Below are positions 1 through 12,185 of a DNA stretch of 64,000 nucleotides, piece by piece. This DNA is from Anagrus nilaparvatae. Its lineage: Eukaryota; Arthropoda; Insecta; Hymenoptera; Mymaridae. How positions within the stretch are numbered: the stretch's first letter is position 1; each line of letters starts with the position of its first letter. A program made the translations under genes and the position numbers. The stretch covers positions 868,001-932,000 of the forward strand of contig JAKSXM010000272.1 of assembly GCA_022575985.1 (NCBI GenBank), given 5' to 3'. The notes below the pieces were generated by a model. That model did not search any database. It saw only the letters and a program-made list of their open reading frames with translations, and had not been told where the DNA came from.

Positions 1-1936
1 CAATGATAACAAAATAGATATAAATAAAATCAGGAGAAAAACTATCGGTTCTATTTACATCTTTTTACATAATGCACAACATATTTCTCACACTGATAAA
101 GTGATACAAGAAAAATTAAATAAAACAGAAGTTTTTTTAAAAGAAGATCCTGATTTATTCATAACTATGGCTGACAAAGGTAATATCACAGTAATTACAC
201 CACTATCTCTTTACAATTCCGAAGTAGAAAATGAATTAAAAAACAAAGAATCCTACATTTTACTTGACTAGAATCCTTTCAAAAAATTAAAAAACAGTAC
301 CAAACGTTTTTTAAAACTTTGGAGATTAAAAGGTGTATTCGACTGTGACATCTCCTTTGAAAAAATAATTATCAACATTGACAATACTAACATCCCCAGA
401 TGTTATGGCCTGTTTAAAATACATAAAAATGGCAACCCGATTAGAATAATTGTGTCTTTTGTAGATAGTCCATTGTATCAGTTTGACAAGTGCCTTACTA
501 ATTTCTTAAAAAAGCACATGAAAACACCCAATTCCTCAGTCAAAAATAGTTTGGAAGTAGTGGAACTGATGAAAAATAATATAATACCTGACGATTATGA
601 ATTAATATCTTTAGGTGTAGTTGCTATGTTTCCTAGTATCCCTCATAATCTCGTTTTAGAAGCTTTAGACAGAAATTGGACACATTTAGATAACAAGATT
701 CCTTTAAACAAACGTGAATTTCTTGAAGGTATTAATTTTTACTTAGTTCCACTTATTTACATTTAAACAATAAATTTTATAAGCAATGTAAGGGCTTACC
801 TATGGAGTTCTGTTCTAGCCATTTCTTCTGTGAGTAAGTTATAGAACATTTAGAAATAATATCTTTAAATAAACTGATAAGTTCTATTGTTCTTAATCAC
901 CAAGATAATTTCTTCTCTAAAAATCCCAAAAATTGCAAATTACCAGTTTTATTTTACAAAGTTATGTTGATGATTGTTTATTAATAGTTGACAAAAAAAA
1001 TATCAAAAAAACTATTGATACTTTTAACACTTATTACAAAGACTTACAATTCACTTTCGAACGTGAAGAAAAAAATACAAAAAGTATTAATTTTTTAGAT
1101 TTGCAGATTTTTAGAGAAAAAAATTGCTTAGCTTACACAAACTGGTACAGGAAACCAAAATTCTCTGGTAGATACCTTAATTACTATTCACATCATAATA
1201 CAAGTCAAAAAATCGCAATAGTTTACAGTATAGTAGATAAATGCATAAAACTATCTGACAAAAGATTTTATTCTTCTAATTTAAAACTAGCCAAACAGTT
1301 ACTTATTAGCAATAATTACCCTAAAGAATTTATTGATAAATACATTAAAAAAAGAATCTATTTCTTAAATAACAAAAATTCTTATTTTAAAAATTCTCAT
1401 TCTAAAGGTCCTGACAAAATATTAAAATTCTCTGTTAATAATAGACTTGTACTTCCATACTTTAAATATCTCAATCCTTTTATAATGAAAAAAATAAATA
1501 GTCCGAATTTATGTATAATAAACAAGACCTGCAACAGACTCAACAAACTAATAAAAAGAGGAAAAGATAAAATCAATAAATTAAACAAAAGATTTGTAAT
1601 TTACAAAATCAAATGTGATCAATGTGAATTTGCCTATGTAGGTCAAACCTCTAGAAAACTATATAAACGCATTAAAGAACATCAAAAAGATTATCAAAAT
1701 AAAAAAGCAAATTCCGTATATGCATATAGAATAACTTAAAATGTAATCATAAATTTGATTTTAAAAAAACCAAAATTATTGCTACTGAGAAAAACTACAA
1801 AAAAATACTATTTTCTGAAATAATTCATATACGTGACGAGAAAAATACTTTAAACAGACATTTTGATACAGAAAAATTACAATATTTCTATATAAATACA
1901 ATCGACGTTCTTAACAAAATATTTCCAAATACATGA
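1..1936 (+). pseudogene. Decayed Penelope-like element (RT plus GIY-YIG endonuclease), 5' end beyond window
   Basis: The encoded protein would be a reverse transcriptase fused to a C-terminal GIY-YIG nuclease, the hallmark of Penelope-like retroelements. Reading along the plus strand: an RT N-terminal block from about 167, an in-frame TAG at 269, a stretch with LISLGVVAMFPSIP (about 605-650, RT motif A), KGLPM near 790, then after a frame change a YVDD box at 963-974. The open stretch 933-1739 continues through the thumb to VIYKIKC and AYVGQTS with a CxxC pair, typical of the GIY-YIG module of this group. A further frame change near 1739 leads to the nuclease C-terminus (with an NRHFD block), ending at a TGA at 1934-1936. 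Motif A has Gly where the catalytic Asp belongs. Stops, frameshifts and the lost Asp make it a pseudogene. The family assignment is secure; the exact clade is not. Confidence 0.85.
933..1739 (+). pseudogene. Penelope-like RT C-terminal half with GIY-YIG module (longest open fragment)
   Basis: A 268-codon open stretch within the decayed Penelope-like element. It opens without an ATG because it is only a fragment. RT motif C is YVDD at residues 11-14. A FLDL block, seen downstream of motif C in these RTs, lies near residues 53-56. The GIY-YIG nuclease begins at VIYKIKCDQC (about 221-230), followed by AYVGQTSRKLYKRIKEH (about 233-249), which supplies the YVG half-motif, the conserved Arg and the EH pair. 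It stops early at TAA 1737-1739; the remaining nuclease codons continue in another frame to 1936. The nuclease nicks target DNA to prime reverse transcription in this family. Not functional as it stands. Confidence 0.8.
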
Positions 1937-2430
1937 TTATTATTATCATTATTGTTCGTTAAATATTCCCCCTCTCTTAATTTTTCTCAGTAGTATCAGT
2001 TACAGTCCCGTACTATTAACAACACAACAATAAATATTTTTTGTTTTTCACTTTACATAAATTAAATTTATGTTTTTAAATTATTAGTGTTGTGACACAA
2101 TACAAAAAAAATACAAAAAATAGAATTTTCAGTTTCATTATTTCAGATTCAATATCATATCAAAATTCTTATTCTGAAAGTTTAAAACCTTTGTCAACAA
2201 AATTATAAACTATATATTGCTTTCTTTTATTTAGTAGGATGATGCGCATTAAAATTCAAAAACTTTGGAGAATAAGTTTTTTTTCTATACCAGTTAATTT
2301 TACAAAAACATTATCCTTTCTGATCATCTTTTTGTCCAAAAACTAATTTGTTTCTCCTATTTATTCTCAATAGTAAATTTTAATGATTTATACAGACTAT
2401 AAAATACTTTATGAACCTCACATAATATTT
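1937..2430. other. AT-rich DNA, no recognisable content
   Basis: About 0.5 kb of AT-rich sequence between the Penelope-like fragment and the first foldback arm. I see no coding stretch, inverted repeat or tail. Confidence 0.5.
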
Positions 2431-3338
2431 AATCCCTGAGGAAACGAAACTACAGAATACAAAAGTATCGGTAAACGACAAAATACTACAAACGACAGAA
2501 TACAATGAAAATATATATAAAATAAAAATATGTGTGTATTTTTTGCATAAATATATCTTCACTCTATACATATATATACTTATATTATACACATTTTGCT
2601 TGTAAAGAAAATCGAATCGGCAGGTGACAAATATTATATTATTTTTTTTATCTTTTTGGGGAAAAGAGTTCTTTTAATTTTTGAGCAAAAAGTTTGAGAC
2701 AAAATTTTTTACATATTCAGGTATCTGTAACCAAAAACGATGGATAAAAAAAATTCCTATTATCTGAACCTCTGTGTAAAACTGTTAAGTATATTACGTC
2801 CAAAATTAGAAGAAAAAACATTTTGTTGAATTAGGAAAAATAGAAAAAAAAGAGAAAAAGTAGATCCCACGTAAAAAATTATTAAGATCTTTTTATGATC
2901 TTATTAATATCTTAATAATCTTTTATTAATATCTTAATAAGATCTTAATAATAGATTAAAAATCTATTATTAAGATCTTAATAAGACGAAAAAGAAAAAC
3001 ATGTAGTTTTATTTTTTAAAACCTATAAGTTATTGATTTTACTTATTCAGGTGGAAAACTCACGCGTAAAAATTAGCTCGGAGCTTCCTGTTCTTGTTGT
3101 ATGTTTAAGTAAACCAAAAACCTCGTTATCACCATAGGTGAAAAATTTTAGACATGTATGCGACCACGACTAATGTCAAAATTTTTGCGCCTTGGCTAGT
3201 TCGTTGAAAAGCTATTTTTTACTCAAAACGTACGTTTTCCGTCACTATACATTTAAGATTTTTAGTCAATTTTAAAAAAGCCTTGAAGCTTTATAAAGAT
3301 TAATGAAACTGTATTATTCGGGAGTTAAATATTACGTC

Positions 3339-3408
3339 TAAGTATCAAGGGCGTAAAATTTTAGCGCTAGTGAGAACACCAGAACACCCTCCACGCCCAT
3401 GGTGCTTA
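3339..3408. repeat. GGGCG mini-hairpin, copy A
   Basis: Seventy bases that begin TAAGTATCAAGGGCG and end CGCCCATGGTGCTTA, so the ends form a near-complementary 15-bp inverted repeat. It lies in the left arm of the 2870-5260 palindrome. The same ends recur at 4701-4770, 53224-53320 and 55066-55185. Confidence 0.6.
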
Positions 3409-4700
3409 GGATGTTATTTGCCTCCCTAGGCGTGCATAGTTTGCAGAAAGCTCCGTGAAAGTGGGAACTAAAAAATTGTATGCAATTTGTGTACATCAAA
3501 ATTCTGCACAAAAATGATTGTATAAAAATTGTACGAATTTGAACAATTTTAATACAGTCAATGTAGAGAAAAGTTAATACAAATTGTTCACAATATCTAA
3601 CCAGATTCGTCAAAAAAGAAATATAGAAATTATATGGAAAAGAAGAAAAGAAAAATGAAAATTATTTCTTCTAAATTTAATTGTATCACGGCACTAGAGC
3701 TCCTAAAATCCTAAAAATAAAAGGACACATCCATATTCTTCATATTTCTATCAAAATTCTTGGTTATATTTCTCAAATTGGTTTTTTCTAGAGAAAATTA
3801 ATTTTTTCACAGAAAAATCAAATTTTTATATTTTAAACTTTTATTTTAAGCATCATTTATTAGAAAAAAAAAACTTTTATCAATATTTGATTTTATACAT
3901 TCTTGTAAAGCATTCTTCTTAGTTCGCAAATCTAACTTTAAAATACTGATAAAAAAATAAAACTTATGTAAAAACTAGGTTATTCAAAAAATATCAATTT
4001 ACGATGAGCGGTCAGTTTGGCTATTCGTGATAAACTGATTATTTTTTTTTATTAATTGAATCGTTGCTTGGTTACATTTTTAATTGTAAATAAACAATTG
4101 TAAAAATAAAAAAAAATGATCAGTTTACCAAGACGAACCAAACTGACCCCTCGTTGTAAATTAATATTTTTTTTTTTTAATAACCTAATTTTTGCAAAAG
4201 TTTTATTTTTTTATCGATTATTATTTTAAAGTGTATATCGTGAACTATGATTTTTTCACAAGTCTGATTGAAATTAATTATTAAAAAAAGAAGTTTAAAA
4301 AAAAGTAATGTCTAAAATAAAAAATAAACAATTCGAGGAATATCACCAAGAATTTTGATAGAAATATGAAGAATATGGATGTGTCCTTTTATTTTTAGGA
4401 TTTTAGGAGCTCTAGTGCCGTGATACAATTAAATTTAGAAGGAATAATTTTCATTTTTCTTTTCTTCTTTTCCATATAATTTCTATATTTCTTTTTTGAC
4501 GAATCTGGTTAGATATTGTGAACAATTTCTATTAATTTTTCTCTACGTTGACTGTATTAAAATTGTTCAAATTCGTACAATTTTTATACAATCATTTTTG
4601 TGCAGAATTTTGATGTACACAAATTGCATACAATTTTGTAGTTCCCACTTTCACGGAGCTTTCTGCAAACTTTGTACGCCTAGGGAGACAAATAACATCC

Positions 4701-4770
4701 TAAGCACCATGGGCGTGGAGGGTGTTCTGGTGTTCTCACTAGCGCTAAAATTTTACGCCCTTGGTACTTA
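4701..4770. repeat. GGGCG mini-hairpin, copy B
   Basis: Mirror copy of the unit at 3339-3408, in the right arm of the same palindrome. It begins TAAGCACCATGGGCG and ends CGCCCTTGGTACTTA. Confidence 0.6.
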
Positions 4771-5260
4771 GACGTAATATTTAACTCCCGAATAATACAG
4801 TTTCACTAATCTTTATAAAGCTCAAGGCTTTTTTAAAAGTGACTAAAAATCTTAAACGTATAGTGACGGAAAACGTACGTTTTGAGTAAAAAATAGCTTT
4901 TCAACGAACTAGACAAGGCGCAAAAATTTTGACATTAGTCGTGGTCGCATACATGTCTAAAATTTTTCACCTATGGTGATAACGAGGTATTTGGTTTACT
5001 TAAACATACAACGAGAACAGGAAGCTCCGAGCTAATTTTTACGCGTGAGTTTTCCACCTGAATAAGTAAAATCAATAACTTATAGGTTTTAAAAAATAAA
5101 ACTACATGTTTTTCTTTTTCGTCTTATTAAGATCTTAATAATAGATTTTTAATCTATTATTAAGATCTTATTAAGATATTAATAAATGATTATTAAGATA
5201 TTAATAAATGATTATTAAGATATTAATAAGATCATAAAAAGATCTTAATAATTTTTTACG

Positions 5261-6498
5261 ATTCTTGAACACACGAAAAGGCTCGCTTGATTTTCTCTCC
5301 TTTTTTAATTATTATTTCACTGTGCACAGTTTATTCAAAAAAAGATCTCTTTTTCTCACACACAATTATATACAAAATTTAAGCAACGAACGACGAGAAA
5401 AACGCATGAATTTTTGGAGTTTGAAAAAATTCAATTTAATTAGATTAACCGAAACAAAAATAGAAATAGAAATAAAACTCTCTGTGATCACTTAAATTGA
5501 TAATTATCTAATATGAATTGATTTTACTTTTAATAATGTCAAAAAATACCGATAAAAAAAAATTTCTAAGCCTGTAAGCGATGTAGCTAATACCGCATGC
5601 AGGAAACGACTGAAAAAAGGAGCATAAGAAAGGAAGCGAAACTTTGAAAAGGGAGCATGCACGTTTCTTTTCGTTCTTTTACGCATAACATACACACATA
5701 TATTTACAATAATTCAAAAAGATTTAAAATGAAGCAATATAATTCAAATTATTTACGCAATTAATTAATTAATATAAATGATAAATATTGAATTATTATT
5801 ATTTTAAAACATATATACAAAATAATAAATAAATACGAGCAACAAAATAAGAAAACGAAAACGCGGCAAAAATTACAATTTTAAATTTACTTTAGATTAA
5901 ACACATTTTCAGACAAAAGTTTTTACAGATTCAGGTATCAGATCCAAGAAATTAATTAATAAGGAATTCCCTGAAACTAGTTTTTCCATGGAAAAATTTT
6001 AGGTTTTACGTCAGAAAAGAAAAAAATCGCAAATAATTATAAAAACTCTAAGGCTTTTTTATTTCAGGCACGATCGCATATTTATTGAGCATTTTCTCTT
6101 TAATAACCTTGATGGAATCCACATTCTCATAAATTGAAAACTATTATTTATTATTAACATGTTATTCAAAGTATTTATAAATAATTATTCGAAAATTTTT
6201 CTTTTACCCAAATTTAATTTTAATTTCCCATATTCTTTAAAAAGAATATATATACATTTTTTTAATTACCTTAATCAAATTCTACCTGTAAGCTTTAATA
6301 TATTAGTTTTTATCTGAGAAAAGATAATAACAAATTTTTTAACAGCAATGGATGCTTATTATAAGGTAATTGAAAGTCAATACTGCTGAAAAACAAGTAT
6401 TAGTTTAAATTTGAGTACTGAATTTAATAGAACTTTCTATGTCATCTTTTTAAAAATTTTGCATAAAAATAATAACTAAAATAATAAATTTACAAATT
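5261..6498. other. AT-rich DNA with one foldback-arm segment
   Basis: Holds one piece of the outer foldback arm (about 5905-6030), which mirrors 16690-16850. Otherwise AT-rich with no coding signal that I trust. Confidence 0.4.
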
Positions 6499-6724
6499 TG
6501 TTCGTTATTTGACTATAACATATAACGAAGTATGTGACAAGTACCGTTGTTCTTATAATGAGTCATTTAGTAAGAGCAATCATTCAAGCGCGAGAGGCGC
6601 CGTTTAGTTACCATTAATATACTGTATGGAGCACATCGCTTATTCGTGGTGTTAGATTAAATGTAATGTAGAAATAATTGCGTGCTTTCATTTCACCCAC
6701 AAATACCTTTACCCTAATCCAACA
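6499..6724 (+). repeat. Putative 5' LTR of the BEL-like remnant
   Basis: Starts TGTTCGTTATTTGAC and ends CTAATCCAACA. Its 3' 83 bases are repeated at 8992-9074. The left edge was chosen because it gives TG at the start and an AATT match to the right flank of the element, so it is less certain than the right edge. Confidence 0.5.
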
Positions 6725-7187
6725 TTTTACATGGTCCTTCGTCGAAAAGCCGGATTTACCGGGAAATACAGTTTTTAGTGTTTTGTGCAAACAAAAAGCA
6801 ATAAGAACACACCATTGTTCATGCAAAAAAAAAACAAGTGGCGGCAGTTCAAACATACGAAAAACAAGTTAGAAAAAATAATTACTTTAAGTAATTATCA
6901 AAGTAAACAACAAGAAAAAATTTCAAAATTAGGGCACAAAAAAGGTAAAAGTGAAAAGCGCGCAAACAACGCAATACATTAAAAATAGATCAAGGGCGTG
7001 GCAACTTCATAATTTTAGAAGCCTGCAGTGGCGGTAAAAAGAGAAAGTTACCAAGCGCTAGAGAAAAAAAAGCAAGTCATCTACATACGGCAAGGCAAAG
7101 AAGAAGAAGAAAAAGAAGCACAAGAAGACAGTACGAAACCAGCTGAGGGCGCGCAGACGCATAAAATTTATTTCAACAGATTATATA

Positions 7188-8250
7188 GACGGTGTCTATT
7201 TACACTTACCGTTTCCACACGGCATTTCGTTTCTCAGATAAAATCCACTGGTTTTCATCTTTTCCGTGTATATCCGTGTGACTTACAAATAAGCCAAACT
7301 TCTGCCGTGTCTAGCCGTATAAAAATTTGTTTTACAGTTTCCGCCGTTTTTAGCCGTGTCAATATAATAAAATGAGCTCAGCCGTGTGTAAGCGTATGAA
7401 AAATGAATTTCAAGGATCAACCGTGTTTAACCGTGGATTTATAAGCATACAATCGATCAACCGTGAACAACCGTATGAAAAATGCTTGCTGTGTGTAACC
7501 GTATAAAAATTTAATGTATAAATACGGCCGTTAAAAAAAAAGAATTATTAAAAGTGCATAATATTGGCGCACGGGGCCTTCGGCCCCCTTATGAGCTGTC
7601 ATTCAATATTTCTGTCAATAATTTAATTTAGTTAAAATTTATTTTTACGAAAGGGGGCCGAAGGCCCCGTGAGTGAGCTAATATATAGAGTACGTACGGT
7701 TAAAAACGGCAGAAGCTATAAATTCATTTTTCATAAAGTCATAAACGGTTGAGCTGTTATTTATTATATTAAAACGGTTAAACACGGTGGATTCTTTAAA
7801 ATATATGCTTATAAAGACACGGTTAAACACGGTTGATGCTTCAAATTAATTGTTATACGGCTACTTACGGTTTACTTCTTTTTTGTTAATATTTATACGG
7901 TTAAACACGGCAGTAGTTATAAATTCATTTTTTATACGGTTACACACGGCTGAGCTTTTCCTTATTATATTGACACGGTTAAACACGGTTGATTCTTTAT
8001 ATAAATTTTTCATACGGTTGGACACGGCATTCTTTTTTATTTATTTATAATGACACGGTTATACACGGTTGAAGTATTTGAATTTTTTTCACACGGTTTT
8101 TTACGGTAGATATATAATTAAACCTGCGAGTCATACGGTTATATATACGGTAATTTTGTACGGTTACATACGGAAAAGATGAAAAACCGTGAATTTTATC
8201 TGAAGAATGGAACAACCGTGTTGAAACGGTAAGTGTAAATAGACACTGTC
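7188..8250. mobile_element. Palindromic element with 9-bp target duplication (MULE-like size)
   Basis: The element begins GACGGTGTCTATTTACAC and ends with the near-complement GTGTAAATAGACACTGTC. It is flanked on both sides by GATTATATA (7179-7187 and 8251-8259), a perfect 9-bp duplication. The whole 1.06 kb is a foldback: the left half carries ACCGTGTTTAACCGTG-type words and the right half the complement CACGGTTAAACACGGTT, many times. A GC-rich stem (ACGGGGCCTTCGGCCCCC, about 7571, and its complement near 7660) sits toward the middle. A 9-bp duplication is typical of Mutator-like elements, so that superfamily is the best guess. No transposase, hence non-autonomous. Confidence 0.7.
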
Positions 8251-8880
8251 GATTATATATATGGAACATTCTACATAATACAAGTACAATTTACCACATT
8301 TTAAAATACTTCTTTATGCATAAATTTATAATGATATTAGAAAACTAATTATTTTTATAAGCATCACTACACAAATAATTCAAAAATTAAAAATTTGCAT
8401 TAATTTTAAATTCTAATAAATAAAAAATAAAAAATATCATTATATCATATATGTATACAGGCAATAATCTAATATTTAAAAAATTTTTGAATATAATTAT
8501 TTTTTCATAAAAAATTTTATACATAAAATTAAGAATATCATTTCTATATATTTTTTATACATAAAATATCATTTCTATATAATTTTTATACATAAAATTA
8601 AGAATATCATTTCTATATATTTTTTCGTAAATATTTTCATAAATAAAAATTTTATCATTCTTAAATTCAAAATTACATTTAAAATATTTATACATAAGTC
8701 TTGATTTTTGTAAAAATTGAAGGCTTAAGTTCTCATTCCGGTTTTTAGAAACTAAAATAAAAATTCTAATTAATTTTTTCAATTAGTTCATAATTAAATA
8801 ATAACAATGGTCCTTGCCGACAATAATATTCGAAAAAGGGGGCTCTAAAAGGAAGTATTTCGCGTTTTAATAATTTTTTA

Positions 8881-9021
8881 ATGACCGAAAACATTGATTT
8901 AATTGAATTACAAGCCCGACTCGCACAAATTGAACAAAAGCTCAGCGAATTTAATGATATTCAAACCGAAATCGAGTCAGAGCTAGCACTCATTCATGGT
9001 GTTAGATTAAATGTAATGTAG
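8881..9021 (+). pseudogene. 46-codon gag N-terminal fragment, BEL-like remnant
   Basis: Reads MTENIDLIELQARLAQIEQ and then a hydrophilic, helix-forming stretch. It runs into LTR sequence at 8992 and stops at TAG 9019-9021, so its last codons are LTR-derived. An ATG followed by a charged heptad-like region is what one expects at the start of a retrotransposon Gag. Truncated by the deletion that joined gag to the 3' LTR. The identity as Gag is inferred from position between LTR copies. Confidence 0.4.
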
Positions 9022-9074
9022 AAATAATTGCGTGCTTTCATTTCACCCACAAATACCTTTACCCTAATCCAACA
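8992..9074 (+). repeat. Truncated 3' LTR (last 83 bp)
   Basis: Eighty-three bases identical to 6642-6724 except one base (ATTCATGG here, ATTCGTGG there). Ends CCAACA followed by AATT. Confidence 0.6.
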
Positions 9075-9689
9075 AATTTATATAAGAGTATTTATTATTT
9101 TTATCCACGTTTTAGAAAAAATAGTAAAAAAAGTTTAAAAAGTTGTTTTAAATTACGCGCTTAAATTTAAACTAGAAGACTTTCAGTAGTATAGTTAGTA
9201 TGGTTAGTCTGCTAGTCAACTGCTAGGTTAATGGCTGTGTTTATAAATTTGTTATTATTTTTTTCAGGTTTATTTTAAATTCTTTAGTGGATATAGTTAA
9301 ATAAACAAAAGTTTGATTCAGATAAGTATAAAAAGTTTTAATATTAAGTATGTAATTTAAGAACGCAATTTCTTTGTTTTTATTTTTCAGAATTAAAATT
9401 ATGTTTATGGTAATACATATTATACAAGTGATGATTAAAATGATGTCTCCAAATACATTTGTTAATATATCCTTTCAAGTAATATTTTAAGTGTGTATAT
9501 GTACTAATTTTTATTTTTATTTCTCTAGTTGTTACTGATATTAGCTTTTTTTTAGGGTTTTTAAGTTCATTTTTTGGCACCAGGAATCAGTGTTTTTGTG
9601 ATTAGCTAATAACATCAGAAGAAACTTAGCTAAGTTGAAGAAGGCACAATTAGATGCTGTAAAACAAGCTTTGAACCAAGCTTCTTTTT

Positions 9690-10030
9690 TATTCATCGAG
9701 TTGTTCTAAAAAATTTAAATCTAATTTTAGTTAATTTTTAAGTATTATCGGAAATCAGTTTTTTGGACATTTATCTGCAAGGACTTGATGAAATCACTTG
9801 AAATTGCAATCCATGAAACCAGATCTGATTTAATAAAATTTGGTCTAAGGGATTTTTTATTCATTGAGTTGTTCCAGAAATTTACTATTTTTAGTTCATT
9901 TTTAGGTAACGGAAATCAGTTTTTTGGATATTTCTCTGCAAGGACTCGATGAGATCACTTGAAATTGAAAACCATGAAACTAGCTCTGATTTAAAAAAAT
10001 TTGGTCAAAGGGATCTTTTATTCATCGAGT
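9690..10030. repeat. Two diverged tandem units of about 170 bp
   Basis: The words GGAAATCAGTTTTTTGGA, TGCAAGGACT and TTTATTCATCGAGT recur with a spacing of about 170 bases. Function unknown. Confidence 0.5.
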
Positions 10031-10408
10031 AGGTACTGAGATCTTGAGGATACACTTTCTCGAATATACATCCCTACACACACCAAGGCAATATAAGCAT
10101 TTAGAGGCATCGGAATGACCTGGGGACCAAATTTCTCCACGAATTAGACAATTTAGAAACTTTTCCGTTTTTTGATTTGACAAACTTATAAGGCACGATT
10201 TAATCTATGTATTGCATACATAGGGTGATCGTGCCTAAAAAGTAAATCTTTTTTTTATTTCTTGAAGCAAAAAATTTTGCGACAAAAGTCTCATCAAACT
10301 CAGATATCAGATCTAAAAACGAGAAAAAACGTAATTTCTTTAACTATAGTTTAAGAAATAACGTTTTTTCACGTTTTTAGTTATCAATTCCTTATAAAAA
10401 AATAGATA

Positions 10409-10806
10409 CACTGTTAAAAATAACTCCTGTGATTATACGATAAAATTAGTAAATTTACGAAATTTTTCAAAAAAATCGTAAATTTACTAAGTTTGACAAA
10501 TTTGCGACAAATGTAATAAATTAACGATTTATTTTTTTGTAAATTTCAATTCAATTAAAATTCGCAATTTTTCGACGAAAATTGTAAAATTATTACTTAG
10601 AAATAATAAATTTACGTGTAAATTTACGATTTTGTCATAAATTTACGAAAAAATAAATCGTTAATTTACTGCATTTGTCGCAAATTTACCAAAATTAGTA
10701 AATTTACGATTTTTGTCAAAAAATCGCGAAGTTTTTCGAATATGTACTAATTTTTTGTAAATTTACTAATTTTATCGTATAATCAAAGGAGTTATTTTTA
10801 ACAGTG
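10409..10806. mobile_element. Palindromic MITE, TA-flanked (Tc1/mariner-like ends)
   Basis: Starts CACTGTTAAAAATAACTCC and ends with its complement; TA lies on each side (10407-10408 and 10807-10808). The 398-bp interior folds on itself around repeated TAAATTTACGA-type words. It interrupts the left arm of the outer foldback. No coding capacity. TA duplication and CACTG ends suggest a Tc1/mariner-driven MITE. Confidence 0.7.
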
Positions 10807-11864
10807 TATTATTCGTCCAAAACGAAAAAAAAATATAGTAGTGTTTTTTAATTTTTGAAAAAATAAAATTTTCAGAAATTTAGATATCTTTCGATTGACA
10901 CCAACCGGCTATAAATTTTTTTTCTTAATATTTTGCAATAATGATATTTCAAAAATCATTTCATCTTCAATAATATCTTCAATAAAAAAGTGGGTTTGAA
11001 CGCTTGATAACCTGAAAGTTTTGGCACTTCAGGTTTCTTTCTTGAAAAGGTCTTTAATATGATTCAGAAACCCCATGAAACCGTTTTTAAAATTGTACAG
11101 CATTCTATAAAGATTTTTTAGGAGAGCTTTAAAAAGTCCCAATATGACCATTTTTTAAATACACAGTAAAAAGTAACTTCCTTAGATCAACAAAAATACG
11201 CTGCCAACTAGTTGGCACTAAGTTTCCTCAAACAATGTGCTTAATACTTCAATAAGCCACGATATTACCGATTACAAATAAATGATGTATTATATCCAAA
11301 TTAAAAAAAAAGATTTTTGAGATTTTTTTATGAAAAAGTTTTTGAAAAAAAAATTAGGTCTTTCATAGAATTAAATGAAGTATTACACTAAAAAAAAAAA
11401 ATATTGCAGTTTTTTTAATTTTGTGAATGAAATTTTGAAAAAAGTCGGTATCAGATCCAAAAAATTACTATTAACGAATTTTCTAAAACTAGTACTCTCA
11501 TAGAAATAAATTAGGTAGTAGGTCCAAAAAGAAAAAAAAATTTGGCGTTTTTTTGTATTTTTTTGTGAAAATTTATGGGAAAAAAATTTTCAAAAAATTA
11601 AGTATCAGATTCGATATATTGAGTAAAAATCATACTTTCAAATATAAGTAATTTCATGGAAATAAATCTGTGGTGAATAAGAAGAACGGCATAATTATGT
11701 TCTATGTATAAGCATAGGACTTATGCTGTTCTTCATATTCGCCACAGAAATGACGAATTACATCCAAAATAAAAAAAAAAAGTAGTTTGAGATTTTTTGA
11801 TGAAAAAATTATTTGAAAAAAAATTAGTTCTTAATTTCATAATGGTAGTGAAATATCAACGGTT

Positions 11865-11895
<31 letters not shown>

Positions 11896-12185
11896 TACTT
11901 TTTTAAAAACCAATTTTTTGGCTTCCTGAGGTCCCGAAACGTGCTTATATGCCAAAAAATCAAAAACAAAAATTTGACCTATCAAATTACAACATTTTCA
12001 AAAAATTAGTAAATATTGGAAAAAAATAGTATGTTTTCTAAACTTAGTATATCAACAAAAAATTCGAATATTCTCGATTTACAATTTACAATTTCTTTTC
12101 GAAAATTTACGAAAAATAGTTGTGAATTTACAACTTTTTCCGTAAAATCACAAAAAAAAACTTGAGAATATTCGAATTTTTTGTT

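Larger units (their letters stand above)
2870..5260. mobile_element. 2.4 kb palindromic element inside the outer foldback
   Basis: The left arm (2870-3780) is repeated in reverse complement at about 4330-5260, starting and ending with CGTAAAAAATTATTAAGATC and its complement. The arms include AAGATCTTAATAA-type repeats and a GGGCG-hairpin core at each side. The loop (3780-4330) contains a second, smaller inverted pair (about 3930-4045 with 4110-4245, around GGTCAGTTTGG). No clear target duplication and no transposase are visible. Open frames of 91 codons in the two arms are mirror copies of the same sequence and are not regarded as genes. Confidence 0.75.
6499..9074 (+). mobile_element. Collapsed Pao/BEL-like LTR retrotransposon
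   Basis: A probable 5' LTR (6499-6724, TG...CA) is followed at once by TTTTACATGGTCCTTCGTCG and GCCGGAT, which resembles the leader after another LTR at 48737 (TTTTGGTCCTTCGAGCCGGA). The last 83 bases of the LTR recur at 8992-9074 with one mismatch. The second copy is joined directly to a 46-codon gag start, so most of gag, all of pol and most of the 3' LTR are missing. AATT flanks both sides (6495-6498 and 9075-9078), consistent with a short target duplication. The leader carries a palindromic element (7188-8250). The BEL assignment rests on the LTR-leader pattern and is inference. Confidence 0.55.

Noticed and set aside
3338..4771. 91-codon frames in both arms of the 2870-5260 palindrome
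   Set aside because: They are mirror copies of one sequence. The few differences all change amino acids, there is no recognisable motif, and the frame spans the GGGCG hairpin.
6785..7375. Lys/Glu-rich open frames in the BEL-like leader
   Set aside because: Composition reflects A-rich sequence and they run into the 7188-8250 palindrome; no domain visible.
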